NCBI RefSeq assembly: GCF_000473045.1
Contig: NZ_AXAY01000014.1
Location: forward strand, 124,192 to 188,191
Source: Bradyrhizobium sp. WSM3983
GTDB taxonomy: Bacteria > Pseudomonadota > Alphaproteobacteria > Rhizobiales > Xanthobacteraceae
DNA length: 64,000 bases
Reading direction: 5' to 3'
Shown: positions 16,009 through 24,510 of the stretch, piece after piece
Layout of the letters: each line of letters starts with the position of its first letter
Position numbering within the stretch: position 1 is the stretch's first letter
Notes under the pieces: generated by a model
Seen by the model: the letters and a program-made list of their open reading frames with translations, nothing else
Databases searched by the model: none
What the model was told of the DNA's origin: nothing
Position numbers and translations under genes: made by a program

Positions 16009-17220
16009 ATGGCTGGCGCCCGATCCCGTAACTTTGCGGGCTGGCCGCTGTTTGCGAACAGCTTCCGGCCCTTCTTCCTGCTCGCCGCGATCCAGGCTGG
16101 GCTGTCGATCCTGGTCTGGCTGCCGATGTTCTATGGCGAGCTGTCGGTGACATCAGCCTTCGCGCCGCGGGACTGGCATGTCCACGAGATGCTCTTTGGC
16201 TTCCTGCCCGCAGTGATCACCGGATTCCTGTTCACGGCGATCCCGAACTGGACCGGACGGCTGCCGATCCAGGGGACCTCGCTGGGCGCGCTGCTGGTGG
16301 TCTGGCTCGCCGGACGCGCCGCGGTGGCATTGTCCGCCGAGATCGGCTGGGCATTCGCGCTTGCCGTCGATGCCGCCTTCCTGGCGCTGGTCGTCGTCGC
16401 CGCTACGCGCGAGATCATCGCGGGCGGCAATTGGCGCAATCTGCCGGTGGTGGTGCTCGTGCTGGTGCTGCTCGCCGGCAATGTCGCCTTCCACCTCGAA
16501 GCGCACTTTGAAGGTGCCGCCGATGTCAGCATCCGCGTCGGCATCGGCGTGGTCGTGCTGCTGATATCGCTGATCGGCGGCCGCATCATCCCGAGCTTCA
16601 CCCGCAACTGGCTGGTTAAGTTCAATCCCGGCCGTCTGCCGGTGCCGTTCGGAAGGTTCGACGGCGTGGTGATCGGACTGAGCGCGCTGGCGCTCATTGC
16701 GTGGATCGTGGCGCCGCTCAACTGGGCCACCGGTGTTGCGATGGCACTTGTCGGCACGTTGCACCTGGTGCGGCTCGCGCGCTGGGCCGGCGACCGCACC
16801 ACGCGGGAGCGGCTGCTGCTGATCCTGCATGTCGGCTACGCCTTCGTGCCGCTCGGCTTCCTTCTCAACGCGTTGGCCGGCTTCGGCGTGTTGCCGCCGA
16901 GCGCGGGCATTCATGCCTGGATGACGGGCGCTGCCGGAATCATGACGCTCGCAGTGATGACGCGCGCGAGCCTTGGCCATACCGGGCAGGCGCTGACGGC
17001 CTCACCCGCCACGCAAGCCATCTACGTCGCGATCATCGTCGCGGCGCTGGCGCGGGTCGCTGCCGTGGTGTTGCCGGCGCATAGCGATGTGCTGCTGCAC
17101 ATTGCCGCCTGCGGCTGGATCGTCGCGTTCCTCGGCTTTGCAGCCGCGTTCGGACCGCTGCTCGCCGGCAGCCCGCGACGCGCACTCGCCATCATGGGCG
17201 TGCCGGCCCCGGCGCGGTGA
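16009..17220 (+). CDS. nnrS: NnrS-family membrane protein
   Basis: A 403-aa polytopic inner-membrane protein (about a dozen hydrophobic segments) of the NnrS family, heme- and copper-containing proteins tied to NO stress and denitrification. The conserved early region FANSFRPFFLLAAIQAGLS and the histidine motif WHVHEMLFGF (about residues 55-65) are present, as are later family residues such as GGRIIPSFTRNW and MTRASLGHTG. AGGAG lies 9 bases before the ATG. It is divergent from nnrR across a region with a FixK/FNR box and four 12-bp repeats, so low-oxygen/NO induction is expected. Its exact chemistry is not settled in the literature; the family call is firm. Confidence 0.93.
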   Translation: MAGARSRNFAGWPLFANSFRPFFLLAAIQAGLSILVWLPMFYGELSVTSAFAPRDWHVHEMLFGFLPAVITGFLFTAIPNWTGRLPIQGTSLGALLVVWLAGRAAVALSAEIGWAFALAVDAAFLALVVVAATREIIAGGNWRNLPVVVLVLVLLAGNVAFHLEAHFEGAADVSIRVGIGVVVLLISLIGGRIIPSFTRNWLVKFNPGRLPVPFGRFDGVVIGLSALALIAWIVAPLNWATGVAMALVGTLHLVRLARWAGDRTTRERLLLILHVGYAFVPLGFLLNALAGFGVLPPSAGIHAWMTGAAGIMTLAVMTRASLGHTGQALTASPATQAIYVAIIVAALARVAAVVLPAHSDVLLHIAACGWIVAFLGFAAAFGPLLAGSPRRALAIMGVPAPAR

Positions 17221-17223
17221 GTG

Positions 17224-18261
17224 TTAAGCGGCTGACGCCGACGCTACGCCGGCAAGGTGCGTCAACGGCCGCACGCCCCGCCGCCAGTCGGTGATGGTGC
17301 AGCCGAAGCGGCCGCGGAACCAGCGGGCCATGGCGCTCTGGGCGGAGAAGCCGAGCTGCGCGGCGATATCCGCCAGCGGCCGGCCGGGGTCCTCGATCAG
17401 CTGGATCACGAGATCGGCGCGCTGTGCGTCGAGGATGGCCGAGAAGCTGGTGCCGGCTTCGGCCAGGTGCCGGTGGATGGTGCGGCGGGTGCAGGCGAGA
17501 TGCTCGGCCACGCGTTCGACCGTGCAGTCGCCGCTCGCGAGCAGGATGCGCACGACCTCGTCGACCTTCTCCTCCCAGCTGGCCGGCCGGTTTTCGATCG
17601 CCTCGATCCGCTTGCGCAAATAATTCGCGATCAAGGGATGCGCGCTCGGGATCCGCCGCTCCATGTCGTGGGCCGACAGCAGGATCGAATCCTCTTCCGC
17701 GTTGAAGATGACGCGGCAGCCGAAGAAGTCGCGGTAACGCTTGCGGTCGTGCGGCGGCGGGTAGTGCAGATGCACCTCCTGCGGCCGCCAGTCACTGCCG
17801 AACAGCGACTGGATGATGCGATGAATGCTGCCCAGCGCCATGTCGATTGACTGGCGCGGGGCCGTCGGCTGTCGCCCGCGCAGATGCAATGTAACGGTCA
17901 CGGTCTGCTTGTCCCTGACGACGTCGAGCTTCATCCCGTCGTGGTGGACATGGATGAAGCGCGAGAACGCTGCGATGGCCTCGCCGACGGTCGCCTGTTC
18001 GCGCACGATCAGGCCGACCGGGCCAAAATTGGTCAGCCCTCCGCGCTCGGCGAGCCGTAAGCCGAAATCTTCAGCACCTGAGGCTTCTGCCGACAATTCG
18101 AGCAGGCGACGCAGGCTTGCGACGGCGATGGGGGTATCTGGCTTGTCGAGGACGGTTAGCGGTAGCCTGGCCTTGCGCATCATTTGTTTGGGGTCGAGCC
18201 CGACCGACCGGGCGACCTCCGGATAATAGCTTAAGCCTGCGCTGCGCATGAGGTCGGTCAT
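17224..18261 (-). CDS. AraC-family transcriptional regulator
   Basis: A 345-aa regulator with a large N-terminal ligand domain of the arabinose-binding type (about residues 20-210, with SVGLDPKQMMRKARLPLTVL at its start) and a C-terminal AraC helix-turn-helix pair (VERVAEHLACTRRTIHRHL, then PLADIAAQLGFSAQSAMARW). I chose the ATG at 18261, preceded by AGGT; an ATG four codons later is an alternative. It converges tightly with nnrS (3 bases between stops) and is divergent from a FixJ-like regulator. No enzyme gene is adjacent to suggest an effector. Confidence 0.85.
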   Translation of the reverse strand: MTDLMRSAGLSYYPEVARSVGLDPKQMMRKARLPLTVLDKPDTPIAVASLRRLLELSAEASGAEDFGLRLAERGGLTNFGPVGLIVREQATVGEAIAAFSRFIHVHHDGMKLDVVRDKQTVTVTLHLRGRQPTAPRQSIDMALGSIHRIIQSLFGSDWRPQEVHLHYPPPHDRKRYRDFFGCRVIFNAEEDSILLSAHDMERRIPSAHPLIANYLRKRIEAIENRPASWEEKVDEVVRILLASGDCTVERVAEHLACTRRTIHRHLAEAGTSFSAILDAQRADLVIQLIEDPGRPLADIAAQLGFSAQSAMARWFRGRFGCTITDWRRGVRPLTHLAGVASASAA

Positions 18262-18462
18262 GCGACCTGTCCCTGTCAGCCATTCCCGCAGATGTCCCGA
18301 AATGTAAAGTTTCTGTCCCGATCCGTCAAATACGGGAACAGGTCGGAACATACATAAGGGAAAGGCAAGCACCGGCGCGAATGCCGTGCTCATGACGGCG
18401 GGGCGCGATCGGGCCCCCGGCCGTCTCTTATCATTTGACCAAGACATTATTGGATCGGGATT

Positions 18463-19083
18463 ATGCCGGGAAACATGCTTTCCAAGGGTGAGGTATTCGT
18501 CATTGAAACCGACGCCGCCTGCCGCGAACAATTGTCCAGCGCGCTCCAGCAGAGCGCCTATGACGTGATCTGCTTCGCCGATGGCGCATCGTTGCTGTCG
18601 GAAGCGAAGGCGCGGATGCCGGCCTGCGTGGTGCTGGAGATGCCGCCGGATCGCTCCGCGCTCGACGTGCTCAAGCGCCTGCGCGAGGAAAATTGCATGG
18701 CGCCGGTGCTGGTGACCTCGTCGAACGGCAGCATCGCCATGGCGGTCGACGCCATCAAGAGCGGCGCGGCCGACTTTATCGAGAAGCCGTTTCGCACGCA
18801 CGACGTCATCGGCCGGATCGATGCCGCGATCGACGAATCCGCCCAACCCGATTCGAGCCGGCAGCGCTGGCTGGCCGGCTGCGAGCCACTGACCGCGCGC
18901 GAAGGCGATGTGCTTGCGCATCTCGCTGTCGGCCTGACCAACAAGGAGGTCGCCCGGCGGATGCATCTGAGCGCACGCACGGTCGAAGGCTATCGCGCCA
19001 GCATTTTGAAGAAGGCCGGCGCCCGCAACGTGACGGATCTGCTCCGCCGCATCTTCGGCCAGGGTTCGCCCAGCCAGATCTGA
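18463..19083 (+). CDS. FixJ/NarL-type response regulator with an atypical receiver
   Basis: A 206-aa two-domain protein: a receiver (residues about 10-125) and a LuxR-type helix-turn-helix (LTAREGDVLAHLAVGLTNKE onwards) as in FixJ. The usual phospho-accepting aspartate is replaced: the beta-3 strand reads CVVLEMPPD, placing glutamate (E59) where Asp is expected, with one residue missing after it. The switch threonine (T85) and lysine (K108) are kept. This suggests it works without phosphorylation or in a locked state. No kinase gene is near. Divergent from an AraC regulator. The ribosome site is weak, and an ATG four codons in is possible. Confidence 0.85.
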   Translation: MPGNMLSKGEVFVIETDAACREQLSSALQQSAYDVICFADGASLLSEAKARMPACVVLEMPPDRSALDVLKRLREENCMAPVLVTSSNGSIAMAVDAIKSGAADFIEKPFRTHDVIGRIDAAIDESAQPDSSRQRWLAGCEPLTAREGDVLAHLAVGLTNKEVARRMHLSARTVEGYRASILKKAGARNVTDLLRRIFGQGSPSQI

Positions 19084-19272
19084 GGTTTACCTCTTAAGCG
19101 TCGGTTGTGCCGCGGCGCGGTGACGCGTTCCGCGGCCATGGTGCTGCCGCAGCCGCGCCCAACGGAAACCCCAATCGAACCGGTTCCTTCCCTGCCGCGT
19201 CTCACCACGATGGCGTGGCATGTTTTCGCGCGTCCGGCTGGCGGCGCGGCAATATCGGCAGGGAGAAATTTG

Positions 19273-20952
19273 ATGCGCACGATCGCAAGATGTCTGGCGA
19301 CGACGAGCCTGGTCCTGGTGACCACGGCGCTCGCCTCGCCCTCATGGGCCGCCGATGTGGACGCCACGTCGGCCATCGACACCGTCACCGTCTATCCCGA
19401 TGGCGCCACCGTCACCCGCGTGATCGCGATCGACCTCACCTCCGGCGACAGCACGCTGGTCGCCAAGGATTTTCCGCTCTCGCTCGACCCATCCTCCCTC
19501 CGCGTCGAAGGTGAGGCGGGCGCAAAATTCACCATCGGCACCATCGATGCACGGCCGCCGCGCGCGGCACAGCCGGTCAATCTGCCCGAGCTCGACAAGC
19601 GCATCGAGGCGCTCAAGGACGAGCGCGCCGATCTGCAAGGCACGATCGACGCGGCGACCGCCCGGCGCAAATTCGCGCAGCGCTTCGCCGAAACCTCTCC
19701 CGCCGGCCTCGGCGAGAAAGGCGAGGCGCGCCCGATCACCGAGTGGCGTGCGGCCTTCACCGCCGTGGCCGAGGAAGTCGCGGCGGCTGAGGCCGCAATC
19801 CGCGAATCCGCGCGAAAGCAGCGCGAGATCGATCGCCAGATCGCGCAACTCGAAGCCGACCGATCCGCCAAGCCGCCGAGCAAACTCGAGGTACGGATCG
19901 ACGTCGCCTCGGCAGCCGCGACCAAGGCGACGCTGCGAGTCACTTACGCCGTGCGCAATGCGCGCTGGCTGCCGCTCTATGACGCCCGGCTCGACACCGG
20001 TGCGAAGGACCGCAAGCCGCAGCTCGAGCTGGTCCGCCGCGCCGAGGTCACGCAATCGACCGGCGAGGACTGGTCGAACGTCACGCTCGGCGTCTCTACC
20101 GTGCGCATCGCTCGCGGCGGCAGCGCACCGGAACTAGGCTCCCTGGTTGCGCAATATCCGCAGGTGCCAAAACCGCGCGCGTTGGGGACGGTCTCGGACA
20201 TGGCGATGCCTTCGGCCGCACCGATGCTGCGAAAGATGCAATCAGCCGCCGTGCCCCCCGAACAGGCCGATATACCCGTGCGTGCCGACGAGCAGCAAGC
20301 CATTGGGGATATCGGCGACTTCCAGGCCACCTACAAGATTCCCGGCCGCGTCAGCCTCGGCGCCGCCGAGGGCGCCAAGAGTCTGAAGATCGCGGCAATG
20401 ACCGTACCCGCCGATCTCGCAGTACGCGCAGCGCCGGTGCTGGACCCCACCGCCTTCCTCGAGGCCAGCTTCAAGCAGACCGACGACACGACGTTGCTGC
20501 CGGGCAAGGTCGCGATCTACCGCGACGGCGTCTTCGTCGGCCGCGGCAAGCTCTCGGCCTCGGCCAAGGACGACATCGTGCGGCTCGGCTTCGGCGCCGA
20601 CGACAAGGTCAAGGTCGAGCGCGCCGTGCTCAAGCGCAACGAGGGCTCGGCCGGTCTCTTGCTCACGACGTCGAAGACCGACGAGCGCGCGTTCAAGACG
20701 ACCGTCCGCAACGGCCACGATTTCCCGATCCACGTCGCGATCGAGGACCAGCTGCCGGTCAGCGAAAATGACGAGATCGTGGTCGAGATGCTGCCCGCGA
20801 CCACACCGCCCACGGCAAAAGACATCCGTGACAAGCGCGGCGTGCTGGAATGGTCGTTCGACGCCAAGCCCGGCGAGGTCAAGGACATCAACTTCGCCTG
20901 GCGCGCCCGCTGGCCGAAGGACAAGAGCATGGTGATCGTGCCGTCGGGCTAG
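19273..20952 (+). CDS. DUF4139 / mucoidy-inhibitor-A family secreted protein
   Basis: A 559-aa protein with a Sec signal peptide (CLATTSLVLVTTALASPSWA). An N-terminal DUF4140-type strand region (DTVTVYPDGATVTRVIAIDL) is followed by a coiled coil (about residues 110-200, rich in E, A, R, Q) and a C-terminal DUF4139 beta-rich domain (VTYAVRNARWLPLYDARLDT through the end). This is the MuiA-like architecture found in many bacteria; its molecular function is unknown. GGGAG lies 8 bases before the ATG. It stands alone between a regulator and a repeat element. Confidence 0.85.
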   Translation: MRTIARCLATTSLVLVTTALASPSWAADVDATSAIDTVTVYPDGATVTRVIAIDLTSGDSTLVAKDFPLSLDPSSLRVEGEAGAKFTIGTIDARPPRAAQPVNLPELDKRIEALKDERADLQGTIDAATARRKFAQRFAETSPAGLGEKGEARPITEWRAAFTAVAEEVAAAEAAIRESARKQREIDRQIAQLEADRSAKPPSKLEVRIDVASAAATKATLRVTYAVRNARWLPLYDARLDTGAKDRKPQLELVRRAEVTQSTGEDWSNVTLGVSTVRIARGGSAPELGSLVAQYPQVPKPRALGTVSDMAMPSAAPMLRKMQSAAVPPEQADIPVRADEQQAIGDIGDFQATYKIPGRVSLGAAEGAKSLKIAAMTVPADLAVRAAPVLDPTAFLEASFKQTDDTTLLPGKVAIYRDGVFVGRGKLSASAKDDIVRLGFGADDKVKVERAVLKRNEGSAGLLLTTSKTDERAFKTTVRNGHDFPIHVAIEDQLPVSENDEIVVEMLPATTPPTAKDIRDKRGVLEWSFDAKPGEVKDINFAWRARWPKDKSMVIVPSG

Positions 20953-20964
20953 CTTTTACCTTCT

Positions 20965-21064
20965 CGTCATGCCCCGCGAAGGCGGGGCATCCAGTACTCC
21001 GCGGCGTTTCCGTATATCACAGCCGCCGCGGCGTACTGGATCGCCCGGTCGAGCCGGGCGATGA
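20965..21064. repeat. Palindromic intergenic repeat (GTCATGCCCCGCG type)
   Basis: A hairpin with GCCCCGC-GAAG-GCGGGGC is followed by ATCCAGTAC (20989-20997). The unit is then mirrored by GTACTGGAT (21033-21041) and a GCCCGG/CCGGGC hairpin ending in GATGAC. The same element occurs at 29011-29110, so it is a dispersed repeat, here between convergent genes. Confidence 0.8.
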
Positions 21065-21085
21065 CCGTGTCGAGAGAGCCGCGCC

Positions 21086-22441
21086 CTACTTCGCCTTCAG
21101 GAAATCCGCGACTTCGAGCAGCATGAACTCGTTGTCGTCGGCCTTGTTGGGGTCGCGGCTCGACGAGAACGGCAGATTGTTGTCGTTGCCGACGATGATG
21201 TGGGTGTCGTCGACGCGATCGACGTTCTCGATGGTGAAGAACGGGAAGGTGTAGACGCCGTCATTGAGGGCTTTCCGCGCCTTCTTGTCGGGGTCCTGGA
21301 TCTTCAAGAGGTCGATATAGCCGATCTTGCGCACGGGCTTGCCGACATTGGCGTCGGTCAGCTCGATCTTGTAGATGCGCTTGAACTTGGCGACATCAGG
21401 GAAGCAGTTCTCGCCGCGGGTGCCCTGAGGGCAAGCCTTGTCGGCCGTGCCTTCGCCGTTGTCGCGTTCGATGACCAGGCCGCTGGCCGGATCGATCATG
21501 TTGAAGTCGCCGATGGCGTTGCCGTTCTGCTCGAACACATACTGCCAGTAGCGGCCGGTGAATTTTTCGGCGGCGACGTCGAATTCGAGGATGCGGGAGG
21601 CTTCCTTGCCGTCGACCTTCTCCCAGTCCTTCTTGTCGGCATCCCACAGCGGGCCCTCGAGCAGGCCGTAGAGGAATTTGCCGTCCTTCGACGAAGCAAA
21701 GCCCTCAAAACCCTTGGAGCGGCGCAGGTTGACGTTGGTGTAGGTCGCGCCCGGCGCGCCCGGGGTCGCCACCGCCCAATGATCGGGCGAGCGCACCGGT
21801 TTGCCGTCGGCGATGGTCTCGAACACGGCGAGGAGCTTGCCGGTCTTGTCGGCCTTCAGGATGTAGGGGCCGAACTCGTCGCCGATCCAGAAATTGTCGC
21901 CGATGATCTGGAAACCCTCGGTGTCGAAATCGGCGCCGGTGAGATAGCGCTTCTGGGTGTCCTCGTGGACGATGCGGAACGGCACCTTCTTGTCGGGATC
22001 GTGCAGGAAGACGGTCGCTTCGCGCTCGATCTTGCCGCCGGCCCAATCCATCTTGTAGTGGTTCAGGTACAGCATTGAGTCCATCGAATTGGCGCGCGCG
22101 CCCATGCCGTTGTCGGTGATGACCCAGAAGGTGCCGTCGGGCATGGTCTTGATGCCGGAATGGCCCTGCAGCGGCTGGCCCTTGAACGGCAGCGAGATGC
22201 CGGTCGGACGCTCAAAGGATTTTCCCATCACGGTGCCGAGCGCGTCGACGCGCTTGCCGGTGGTGTATTTTCCTGAGGTCTGGAGATCGGCGGGCGCATC
22301 GGTCGGCGCGTCGATGAAGGTCGCGGCCGGCATCACCACGTGGCCGGCGAGCTTGGCGGGGAATTCACCCTCACTCGCTGCAAGCGCGGTGCTCGCGGTG
22401 AGAATGATCGTTGCGACGGAGGCAAGTAAAGTCGCGCGCAT
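21086..22441 (-). CDS. Secreted esterase-like activity of phytase family protein
   Basis: A 451-aa exported protein: signal peptide TLLASVATIILTASTALAAS, then a phytase-like beta-propeller domain. Recognisable stretches are GHSGIKTMPDGTFWVITDNG near the start, GDNFWIGDEFGPYILKADK in the middle, and FEGFASSKDGKFLYGLLEGP. Members are annotated as phytase-like esterases, but substrates are mostly untested. AGGAG lies 6 bases before the ATG. It follows the second sugar ABC operon on the same strand with an 83-base gap and its own ribosome site, so co-transcription is possible but not shown. Confidence 0.85.
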   Translation of the reverse strand: MRATLLASVATIILTASTALAASEGEFPAKLAGHVVMPAATFIDAPTDAPADLQTSGKYTTGKRVDALGTVMGKSFERPTGISLPFKGQPLQGHSGIKTMPDGTFWVITDNGMGARANSMDSMLYLNHYKMDWAGGKIEREATVFLHDPDKKVPFRIVHEDTQKRYLTGADFDTEGFQIIGDNFWIGDEFGPYILKADKTGKLLAVFETIADGKPVRSPDHWAVATPGAPGATYTNVNLRRSKGFEGFASSKDGKFLYGLLEGPLWDADKKDWEKVDGKEASRILEFDVAAEKFTGRYWQYVFEQNGNAIGDFNMIDPASGLVIERDNGEGTADKACPQGTRGENCFPDVAKFKRIYKIELTDANVGKPVRKIGYIDLLKIQDPDKKARKALNDGVYTFPFFTIENVDRVDDTHIIVGNDNNLPFSSSRDPNKADDNEFMLLEVADFLKAK

Positions 22442-22524
22442 GTGCGTCTCCTGTTAGCGGACGACGCCTTATGCGGATCGCACATTGCAGTTTTGTGAAA
22501 CCGGGCCAAACGCCGCAGGCGCGG

Positions 22525-23427
22525 CTATTCCTTGACCGCGCCGGTCAGCGAGGACACGTAATAGTCCACGAACAGCGAGTAGAAGATCGCAACCGGCAGC
22601 GAGCCGAGCAGCGAGCCTGCCATCAGCGCGCCCCACTGGTAGACGTCGCCGGTGACGAGCTCGGTCAGGATCGCGACCGGCACGGTCTTGTTGGCGCCGC
22701 TCTGGATGAAGGCGAGCGCGTAGATGAACTCGTTCCAGGACAGTGTGAAGGAGAAGATGCCGGCCGAGATCAGGCCGGGTACCGCGAGCGGCAGCGTGAT
22801 CCGGCGCAGGATCTGCAGCCGAGTCGCGCCGTCCACCAGCGCGCATTCCTCGAGCTCGTAGGGGATCGACTTGAAATAGCCGATCAGCAGCCAGGTGCAG
22901 AACGGCACCAGGAAGGTCGGATAGACCAGGATCAGCGCCAGCGGCGAATCGAACAGGCCGAACTGCACGACGACGGTGGCGAGCGGGATGAACAGGATCG
23001 ACGGCGGCACGAGATAGGCCATGTAGATGCCGAGGCCGACATAGGGACTGCCGCGGAAGCGCAGTCGTTCGATGGCGTAGGCGGCGAGCGTGCTGGCGAT
23101 CAGCGACAGCGTGGTCGCCCCGATCGCCACCAGCATCGTCGTCCACAGCCAGCGCGGATAGGCGGTGTCGAACAAGAGATGCTTGATGTGCGCCAGCGTT
23201 GGCGAGGTGATCCAGAACGGGTTGTGCTCCCGGTAGTTCATCAGCTCCGCGTTCGGCTTGAACGACGTGATCGCCATCCAGTAGAACGGAAACAGCAGGA
23301 TCAGCACGAAGCAGCCGAGCGGCAGATAGATCATCATCAGCCGCCGCAGCCCGGAATCCCAGGCCATGGTGTCGGGTGCCGCTTTTGCATCGGCGACCGC
23401 GGAGGCTTGCGCGGCGGTGTCAGTCAT
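22525..23427 (-). CDS. Carbohydrate ABC transporter permease, MalG type (second operon)
   Basis: A 300-aa inner-membrane permease. After a hydrophilic, Ala-rich N terminus it has a first helix (YLPLGCFVLILLFPFYWMAI) and the EAA loop ELEECALVDGATRLQILRR, where the usual Glu-Ala-Ala reads Glu-Cys-Ala. The gene overlaps the MalF-type gene by eight bases; GGGAGAGG precedes the ATG. Downstream comes the phytase-like gene, not an ATPase, so the importer must use an ATP-binding subunit encoded elsewhere. Substrate unknown; family certain. Confidence 0.9.
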   Translation of the reverse strand: MTDTAAQASAVADAKAAPDTMAWDSGLRRLMMIYLPLGCFVLILLFPFYWMAITSFKPNAELMNYREHNPFWITSPTLAHIKHLLFDTAYPRWLWTTMLVAIGATTLSLIASTLAAYAIERLRFRGSPYVGLGIYMAYLVPPSILFIPLATVVVQFGLFDSPLALILVYPTFLVPFCTWLLIGYFKSIPYELEECALVDGATRLQILRRITLPLAVPGLISAGIFSFTLSWNEFIYALAFIQSGANKTVPVAILTELVTGDVYQWGALMAGSLLGSLPVAIFYSLFVDYYVSSLTGAVKE

Positions 23428-24376
23428 TGGCCTCTCCCTGCTGCCATTTGCGGCGTGCCAGGCCGAAATAGGAAAACAGCGTCGCGAACACCAGGAACGG
23501 AATCATCGACACCGCGATCGCGGCACCTTCGCCGAGCTCGCCGCCGGCGATGCCGCGCTGGAACGCGAGCGTCGCCAGCAAATGGGTCGAGTTGCCCGGC
23601 CCGCCGCGGGTGATGGCGTAGACCAGCTGGAAATCGGTGAAGGTGAAGATGATCGAGAACGTCATGACGATGGCGAGGATCGGCATCATCATCGGGAAGG
23701 TGATGTAGCGGAAGCGCTGCCAGGCGCTGGCGCCGTCGAGCATCGCGGCCTCGTAGAGCGAGGGCGAGATGGTCTGCAGGCCCGCCAGCAGCGAGATCGC
23801 GACGAAGGGAATGCCGCGCCAGATGTTGGCGGCGATCAGCGAGAACCGCGCCGGCCAGGGCGAGCCGAGGAAGTCGATATTGCTCGTGCGCCAGTGCAGC
23901 ACGTCGACCAGCAGATAGGAGATGATCGAGAATTGTGGATCGTAGATCCACCAGAACGCCAGCGCCGACAGCACCGTCGGCACGATCCAGGGCAACAGGA
24001 TGATGGCGCGCAGCAGGCTCTTGAATGGAAAATGGTTGTTGAGCAGCAGCGCGAGCCAGAAGCCGAGTGCGAACTTCCCGAAGGTCGCGATGGCCGTATA
24101 AACCACGCTGTAGAACACCGCGTTCCACCACAGCGAATCGGTGAGCAAATACTGGAAATTCTCCAGGCCTATGAACTCGCCCTTTCGGCCGATCGTGGTG
24201 TCGGTGAAGGCGAGCCAGATGCCGAGCCCAAGCGGATAGGTCAGGAATACCCCGAGCAGCCCGATCGCGGGCGCGAGGCACATCGCGACCAGGAACGGCT
24301 TGTAGTCGAACAGGCGCACCAGCCAGTTCGGTTGCCGCTGGACCAGTACGGGTGAGGAGAGTGTCGTCACGGACAT
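23420..24376 (-). CDS. Carbohydrate ABC transporter permease, MalF type (second operon)
   Basis: A 318-aa permease beginning MSVTTLSSPV. The first membrane helix is FLVAMCLAPAIGLLGVFLTY; about six helices follow, with the EAA loop SLYEAAMLDGASAWQRFRYI. I place the start at ATG 24376, with AGGA upstream; a longer reading would run into a palindromic repeat (24412-24498). It lies between the binding-protein gene and the MalG-type gene in the same orientation. The repeat between binding protein and permease may act as an expression step-down, as the hairpins do in the first ABC operon (inference). Confidence 0.9.
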   Translation of the reverse strand: MSVTTLSSPVLVQRQPNWLVRLFDYKPFLVAMCLAPAIGLLGVFLTYPLGLGIWLAFTDTTIGRKGEFIGLENFQYLLTDSLWWNAVFYSVVYTAIATFGKFALGFWLALLLNNHFPFKSLLRAIILLPWIVPTVLSALAFWWIYDPQFSIISYLLVDVLHWRTSNIDFLGSPWPARFSLIAANIWRGIPFVAISLLAGLQTISPSLYEAAMLDGASAWQRFRYITFPMMMPILAIVMTFSIIFTFTDFQLVYAITRGGPGNSTHLLATLAFQRGIAGGELGEGAAIAVSMIPFLVFATLFSYFGLARRKWQQGEAND

Positions 24377-24411
24377 CGGGTAGTTGTCCTGTCTGTGAAA
24401 GTCACCACACC

Positions 24412-24498
24412 CGTCATTGCGAGCGAAGCGAAGCAATCCAGTCTGCTTCCGCGGCTACAGTCTGGATTGCTTCGTCGCAAGTGCTCCTCGCAATGACG
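24412..24498. repeat. Palindromic intergenic repeat (CGTCATTGCGAG type)
   Basis: CGTCATTGCGAG (24412-24423) is mirrored by CTCGCAATGACG (24487-24498), and inside it GAAGCAATCCAG (24430-24441) by CTGGATTGCTTC (24462-24473): a nested, perfect double inverted repeat. This REP-like family is very common in Bradyrhizobium. It sits inside the second ABC operon, just after the binding-protein stop. Confidence 0.85.
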
Positions 24499-24510
24499 GT
24501 CGTTCGGTCT

